Source: Balaenoptera acutorostrata
Lineage: Eukaryota; Chordata; Mammalia; Artiodactyla; Balaenopteridae
Direction: 5' to 3'
Length of the DNA stretch: 64,000 bases
Assembly: GCF_949987535.1 (NCBI RefSeq)
Contig: NC_080065.1
Location: 36,557,239-36,621,238, forward strand
The notes under the pieces are model-generated. The model did no database searches, had not been told where the DNA came from, and saw nothing but the letters and a program-made list of their open reading frames with translations. Every line of letters begins with the position of its first letter. The stretch's first letter is position 1. A program made the translations under genes and the position numbers. Shown here piece by piece: positions 59,113 to 64,000 of this stretch.

Positions 59113-59724
59113 TATTTCCATGGGATATTCTTTTCCTAGATACCGTAACTAAGGGATTTGGAGCCTCTTGCCCACTGGCATGTGAGATTCTGGGAAATAC
59201 TTTTAATCTGTATTGCCGTTTCCTGTTATTTAAGAGCTTAATTGGTGTGACTGTGCTAAGATAAACCCAAGAAAGTAAAACAAGATGTGAACTGCTGGGG
59301 GCTAAAATCACAGAGCATGAAGCAAATTCTCAGAAAGAATATTAACACTTAGTAGCCGTCAATATATTTCACACCTGGGAGAGGCAGGGAGATTTACCAT
59401 CTTCTGGCCTGCCCAGTCAGACTGAGCTCTGAAAATGTGTAAGAAATCTACTTCCCTTCTAAAAGGAGAAAGTGAGAAGGCAAGGACAGCTTGTTCCCAT
59501 TCCAGGTGTTTTGCTGATCTGCTTTGTGAGCTGAAGCAATTCCAGGAATTCATCTTCCTCAATCCCACATCTGCAGAAGGAAAAGAACAGCAATAGCAAT
59601 GTGCCTTGGCTGTCCACTCCGCAGGTTTGCCAAAAATTACCAGACCACCAATAATTATGGTGGCTGGAAAAGGCTTCAGGGTTAGGAGAAGGTTTAAATC
59701 CCACAACTCCTTTACCAAATTTAA
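59113..59724. other. gene-free stretch
   Basis: The 160-codon minus-strand frame at 59359-59841 runs partly into an old L1 and shows no recognisable domain. Nothing else seen. Confidence 0.4.
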
Positions 59725-60070
59725 AAAAAAAATGAAAAAAAGAATGAAATTCTGCCATTTGCAGCAACATGGATGGACTTGGAGGGCATTATGCTTAAGT
59801 GAAATGTCAGACAGAGAAAGACAAATATTGTATGATATCACTTACATGTGGAATCTTAAAACTATAACAAAATAATAAATATAACAAAAAAGAAGCACAC
59901 TCACAGATTTAGAGAACTAGTGATTACCAGTGGGGAGAGGGAAGTGGGGGCCATATAGGGGTAGGGGAAAAAGGGGTTATTATGGGATTATATGAAATCA
60001 CGTGTATAAACTTCTGAAAATTGTAAAGCACTATAGAATTTAAAGAATCTTTCATTCAATAAAAAAAAGT
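59725..60070 (+). mobile_element. old LINE-1 (L1MA-like) ORF2 end and 3' UTR
   Basis: GAATGAAATTCTGCCATTTG CAGCAACATGGATGGACTTG GAGGGCATTATGC, GACAGAGAAAGACAAATATT GTATGATATCACTTACATGT GGAATC and ATTACCAGTGGGGAGAGGG match the recalled L1MA terminus. More diverged than copies A-D. Confidence 0.85.
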
Positions 60071-61720
60071 GACTTTGGGTAAATGTTAGCTTTTTGGTCC
60101 TCTACTTTTCTCATGTGTAAAATAAGAAGAATAATACTAAAATATGGGAAGCTGTAGAACTAAATAATATTTATACATATATTTTTTAAATCATCAAATT
60201 ATAAAAAGCAAAACATAAAATCATAAAAATCAAACTATGTGCTGAATAAATTATTGTGGTGATTTTTCCTATTTATATTTTCTATTCTATACAAGCAATT
60301 GTAATGAAAATACACCTGAGGTTTCTCTGTTCCATAGTTTCCAATACTAAATGCTAAACCATTTAGCTCCAAGGTTGAATGCCTTTCCTCATGCTTAACT
60401 CAACGGTTTTCAAAAGTCCATTTCATAAGTAAAGTACTTGTCTATGCTTCCTTGTCCCACATTCTCTGCTTCTAAGTGATATTTTATGCAACCTGACTTT
60501 AAGTCATTCATCCAAAGAAGAAATACTTTTTCCCTTAAGAAGGGTATTTCTTCAGCACTTTCTGTTAGATACAAAGTTGTTCCTAAAGAAAGAGCTCTTT
60601 CAAAGATCCCTTTGCCCCTCTTATAGATCTGATTAATGAGTCTTTACCAAGAATCCTCAGTGTGCAGACTTTTCTTGTTAATCAGATTTTCTAGTTAATA
60701 AGAGAATAAATCAGAAAACATTTTCTCTCATCCATTTATGTTTACATTAAGTTTTTCTCCCTCTCTTGTAAACATAAGTGATTCAATCTTACTACCTGAA
60801 GCTTTTACCTGAGTCAGGCCTATCATTTTAAATGATATTTTAAAATATTTTAATTATAAAATATATTTAAATATATTTTTATTTAAAATATAAAATCTTT
60901 TGACAGAGATTTTATCTCCCAGGAGTCAGTGAGCAACTATAAACTCAGTACATTTTACAGCATTAACCATGTGGATGCAAATTCTTCAAAGACGTTGCAG
61001 TGAATATAGACAAGCCCCAAGATAAAGTGAGAAATTTGTATTTTTTTAATTGAGCAAATTTCTTAATAGTTTATCTTGCTATTTTTTCTTACTTCTTTCT
61101 AAAAGCGACATACCCAAAAAACTATGTTGATTAGTTAAGGTTTTGTGTTAAATTCAAGTCCCTTCTCAGATCTAAAATAGTTCACAAACGGACTTTTATT
61201 CATCAAATTTTTATTCCCTACCCACAGTGAACAATGCACTATGGGGGTCTAATTTCAAGTAAAAAGACTTTCCAAAGTGTTTATATCCTGTGGAAACATA
61301 AGCCTCCTCCTCACCTCTAACCTTTCCTAAAAGTTTACCTGGCACTATATGCCAACGAAAGTCCCCACGATAAATATTCCCATTTACTAAAAACAAAAAA
61401 TGGTCAAGAGAAATGGAAGCTTGGGAAGTGCAATTTTAACCCTCTATCTAGAACCACTAATCAAAGCATCCTGCCCACAGATCGATTTCCCACTTGTACC
61501 AGCTGAAGCCACCTACTTCCCTAATAACAAGCTGGAACAAAATAGCAGAAATTACTTCCATTCATACATATTTACAGTCCCTTGCCCCTCAAGTGAGCTT
61601 GTAACCAGCTGCAGCCTGGCAAAGACACCCTCCCCCTACCCTAGTGTAGGGGGGACACCTGCTTTTAATAAAATACAGAGGCACCATCCTTCTGCTTTGG
61701 CACTACTTTTCATCCTCCTA
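60071..61720. other. AT-rich gene-free stretch
   Basis: Includes a highly AT-rich patch at 60830-60895 made of TTAAAATATTTTAA-like palindromic units. No supported gene. Confidence 0.4.
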
Positions 61721-62072
61721 AAAAACAGGTTGGACTTCCTTGGTGGTGCAGTGGTTAAGAATCTGCCTGCCAATGCAGGGGACATGGGTCTGAGCCCTGG
61801 TCCGCGAAGATCCCACATGCCATGGAGCAACTAAGCCCATGCGCCACAACTACTGAGCCTGCGCTCTAGAGCCCACGAGCCACAACTACTGAAGCCCGCA
61901 TGCCTACAATACGTGCTCCACAAGAGAAGCCACCACAACGAGAGGCCTATGCACCACAACGAAGAGTAGCCCCCGCTCACCGCAACTAGAGAAAGCCCGC
62001 ACGTAGTAACAAAGACCCACCGCAGCCAAAAATAAATAAATAAATAAATTTATTTAACAAAAAAGCAGGTTG
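61721..62072 (+). mobile_element. CHR-type SINE, ~12-bp TSD
   Basis: The body, 61733-62059: GACTTCCTTGGTGGTGCAGT, mutated box B (GGGTCTGAGCCC), (AAAT)n tail. AAAAACAGGTTG (61721-61732) and AAAAAGCAGGTTG (62060-62072) flank it. The 144-codon frame at 61400-61834 merely runs into it. Confidence 0.92.
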
Positions 62073-63359
62073 ACTTTTTAAACATATTTTCCTATGTACA
62101 GCATTGCCCAACATGCAAATAGATGATGATATTGGACAATACATTTCAGCTAACAGGAAAAAGGCAAATATTTATGTTCCAGGTTCAGTTTCCTGGAAAG
62201 CAGACTAAGATAAAGTTTTGCATGCAAGATGTTTATTTAGGAGTACCCTTGGGATCAATATTTGGGGGAGAGAGGGAGTGGAAGCAAAAATGGATGAAAC
62301 AGAAAGTCAAACTATAGTGACAGCCCAAAAAGAGACTTGGCCAATGCCATGGGGAATGCTGGAAATAGAATGGACCTTCAGAGTTGTCCTGAATTCAACC
62401 AAGATAATTAAACTTTTATGCTCCATTAGACATTGTACATGGGTCCTCTTGGAAAGGGTATGATCTTGGGCAAGACAGCTGTCTATAACTGAGGTAATCT
62501 CTGGAGGGGTTGACACTGAAGGATGTCTGCTGACAGCACTCCTAACAAGTCCTTCATTAAAGAGGATCAGGGCTGTGCATGAAAACGTCCCCTCCAAACT
62601 TGACAGTGCTTAAATTTGATATGAGATAGCCCTTTTCAAGTTCATCAGGTCATATTATGGGATCACTGCCAGCTCTGGCTATAGTGTCCACATGATAGAA
62701 TTGAATGTGCTAAAGTTTCTGAAGTACCTATTTTGTGGACTATTCCATGAGGTCTATTGAGCTGGAAACAGCTATCACGCATCTGAAAGCATGTTTTAAT
62801 GCATCCTTCATGGGACCTGGTACTTCCTTGAAGAAGACTGCAGGAGTACACTGAATTAAGCTGGACGTATCAGACAATTCTCCATCATCCCATTATCAAT
62901 GGCCCACACATAGGACTGGGCACCACCACTTATAACAGTAGTTGTAAAAACAGCAGACTCAGCTCAGAAATCTAAACTATGAAATGTTACTAATCTTGAT
63001 CAAAATATAAAATTAGTCAAGAATAATTCTAATAAACTAAATAAAGTTAATGTTATTTCAGCAGTTTGCTTTGCTTCATAAACTTTCAAGAGCCAGGATG
63101 ATACGGTGCAGCTGTTCCATGGCGTTTATAAAGAACAGGGTCTCCTTAGCTGCTGTGAACTATGTTCACATCCCAATTATGAAGAGACAATGCACACAGT
63201 CACAAGAAGTATTAATCACATTATTTACGCGAACCCCTACTTAACCTTATAGCTGGAAACATTGAATAATAAAGCCATTCTAGTCATTTTAAATCAGAGT
63301 CTGGCTGTGCTCCCTTAGATGTTTAAGAAGGGATAATCGCAGACCAGTGTAGCAAGGAG
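62073..63359. other. gene-free stretch, nothing firmly recognised
   Basis: CCAGGTTCAGTTTCCTGGAA to GGAGTACCCTTGGGATCAAT (62180-62270) resembles an old repeat of unknown family. No exon supported. Confidence 0.35.
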
Positions 63360-63520
63360 AGAATATTTCTGGGCTGAGAATTGGTACAACTTCCTGATAT
63401 GCCTCCAACTGAGTGACCTTGGGCAATTCAGCTTTATTTTCTTCATCTGTAAAGGGAGAGGATTAAAATTTTAGGTAGTCTCTAAGGGTCCTTCTGATAT
63501 AAAAGCCTATAATCCTCTTC
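63360..63520 (+). mobile_element. MIR-class SINE remnant
   Basis: CTGAGTGACCTTGGGCAATT CAGC, TTTCTTCATCTGTAAAGGGA GAGGATT and GTCTCTAAGGGTCCTTC are the MIR core and 3' segments. Confidence 0.82.
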
Positions 63521-63589
63521 ATCTTTCAGATTAGTTAGTAGTTGAGTAGAAGCAGATTTAGATTCAGTAACACAAGAAGAAATTTTGTT

Positions 63590-63722
63590 AACTATGTATA
63601 GTGACTGATAGTAATCATTACTGTGATGATCATTTCACAATATATACATGGTGTATCACATCATTATGCTGTACACCTGGAACTAATATAATGTTATATG
63701 TCAATTATACCTCAATTTTAAA
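63590..63722 (+). mobile_element. old LINE-1 (L1MA/MB-like) 3' terminus
   Basis: GTGATGATCATTTCACAATA TATAC, ATTATGCTGTACACCTGGAA CTAATATAATGTTATATGTC AATTATACCTCAATTTTAAA matches an old L1 3' end. Confidence 0.85.
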
Positions 63723-64000
63723 AGATGCAATAAGAGTAACTTCAAGATTTCCCCTTAGAGAGATGAATTATAAAAATCCCGTATGTGAAATATTCAGGAT
63801 ATGGGCTGATATCATCCTTCTGATCATCCATCAGGAGTAAAAACATTTTCTTTCATTATCAAAGATGTTTAATAAGATAGTCTTAAATTGAGAGACTGTT
63901 CTGTGAGTTGAATATCATAATTTTGCATGATGACCAGCTCTAGTTTTTCATTAGAACTGAAAAAGATGGTTAATGAACCATCTTTTCTTTTTCCTATTAC
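63723..64000. other. window end, nothing recognised
   Basis: No supported feature. Confidence 0.4.

Noticed and set aside
59359..59841. 160-codon minus-strand frame
   Set aside because: Partly antisense to an old L1 3' end, no domain, no splice context. Chance frame.
61400..61834. 144-codon plus-strand frame
   Set aside because: Its last third is a SINE and the upstream part has no recognisable domain or conserved codon pattern.

Overview
The window is nuclear DNA from a mammal, most likely a cetacean (whale or dolphin). Two repeat groups support this. The first is ten copies of tRNA-derived SINEs of the CHR type, with a GCTTCCCTGGTGG head, a box B resembling GGTTCGAGCCC, and an A-rich or (AAAT)n tail. 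The second is LINE-1 elements whose 3' ends match cetartiodactyl L1, ending in TTATACTCCAATAAAGATGT. Base composition is AT-rich. I find no operon, no CRISPR array, no functional tRNA or rRNA gene, and no host protein-coding exon that I can support. Every long coding-looking stretch belongs to a LINE-1 or is a chance or antisense reading frame inside a repeat. Family names come from memory of consensus sequences, without any database search.

Layout. 1-18 kb: AT-rich, gene-free DNA with an L1 3' end (608-998), a Tigger DNA transposon remnant, an L2 tail, three CHR SINEs (6.6, 7.1 and 8.9 kb), a possible LTR remnant (9.5-9.95 kb) and old L1 pieces on the minus strand (11.8-14.9 kb). 18.4-23.4 kb: L1 copy A, plus strand, ORF1 and ORF2 nearly complete but broken, inserted into an older repeat with a 12-bp target-site duplication (TSD). 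23.4-33.9 kb: mostly unassigned DNA with a SINE, an L1 tail nested in a MIR, and hAT-type remnants. 33.97-41.43 kb: L1 copy B, plus strand, full-length from 5' UTR to tail with a 13-bp TSD; a SINE sits in its 5' UTR. 41.6-49 kb: two MaLR-type solo LTRs, MIR pieces, an L1 tail and unassigned DNA. 49.2-54.6 kb: an ancient plus-strand L1 split by two SINEs and by young L1 copy C (minus strand), which itself carries a SINE. 55-56.6 kb: a Tigger-type MITE directly followed by L1 copy D (minus strand). 56.6-64 kb: a hAT-type MITE, another short L1 with an 18-bp TSD, two old L1 3' ends, a SINE and a MIR.

How the parts relate. The window is mainly a layered record of retrotransposition. Most young insertions can be delimited to the base by their TSDs. 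The most informative signals are in the L1 copies. B and C share a non-CpG nonsense codon in ORF2, B and D share a 4-nt deletion that truncates ORF2, and A has a 3' UTR unrelated to that of B, C and D. One L1 and one SINE appear to carry short 3'-transduced segments. I did not find a convincing new biological system. The remaining curiosities are several perfect inverted repeats in otherwise unannotated DNA.
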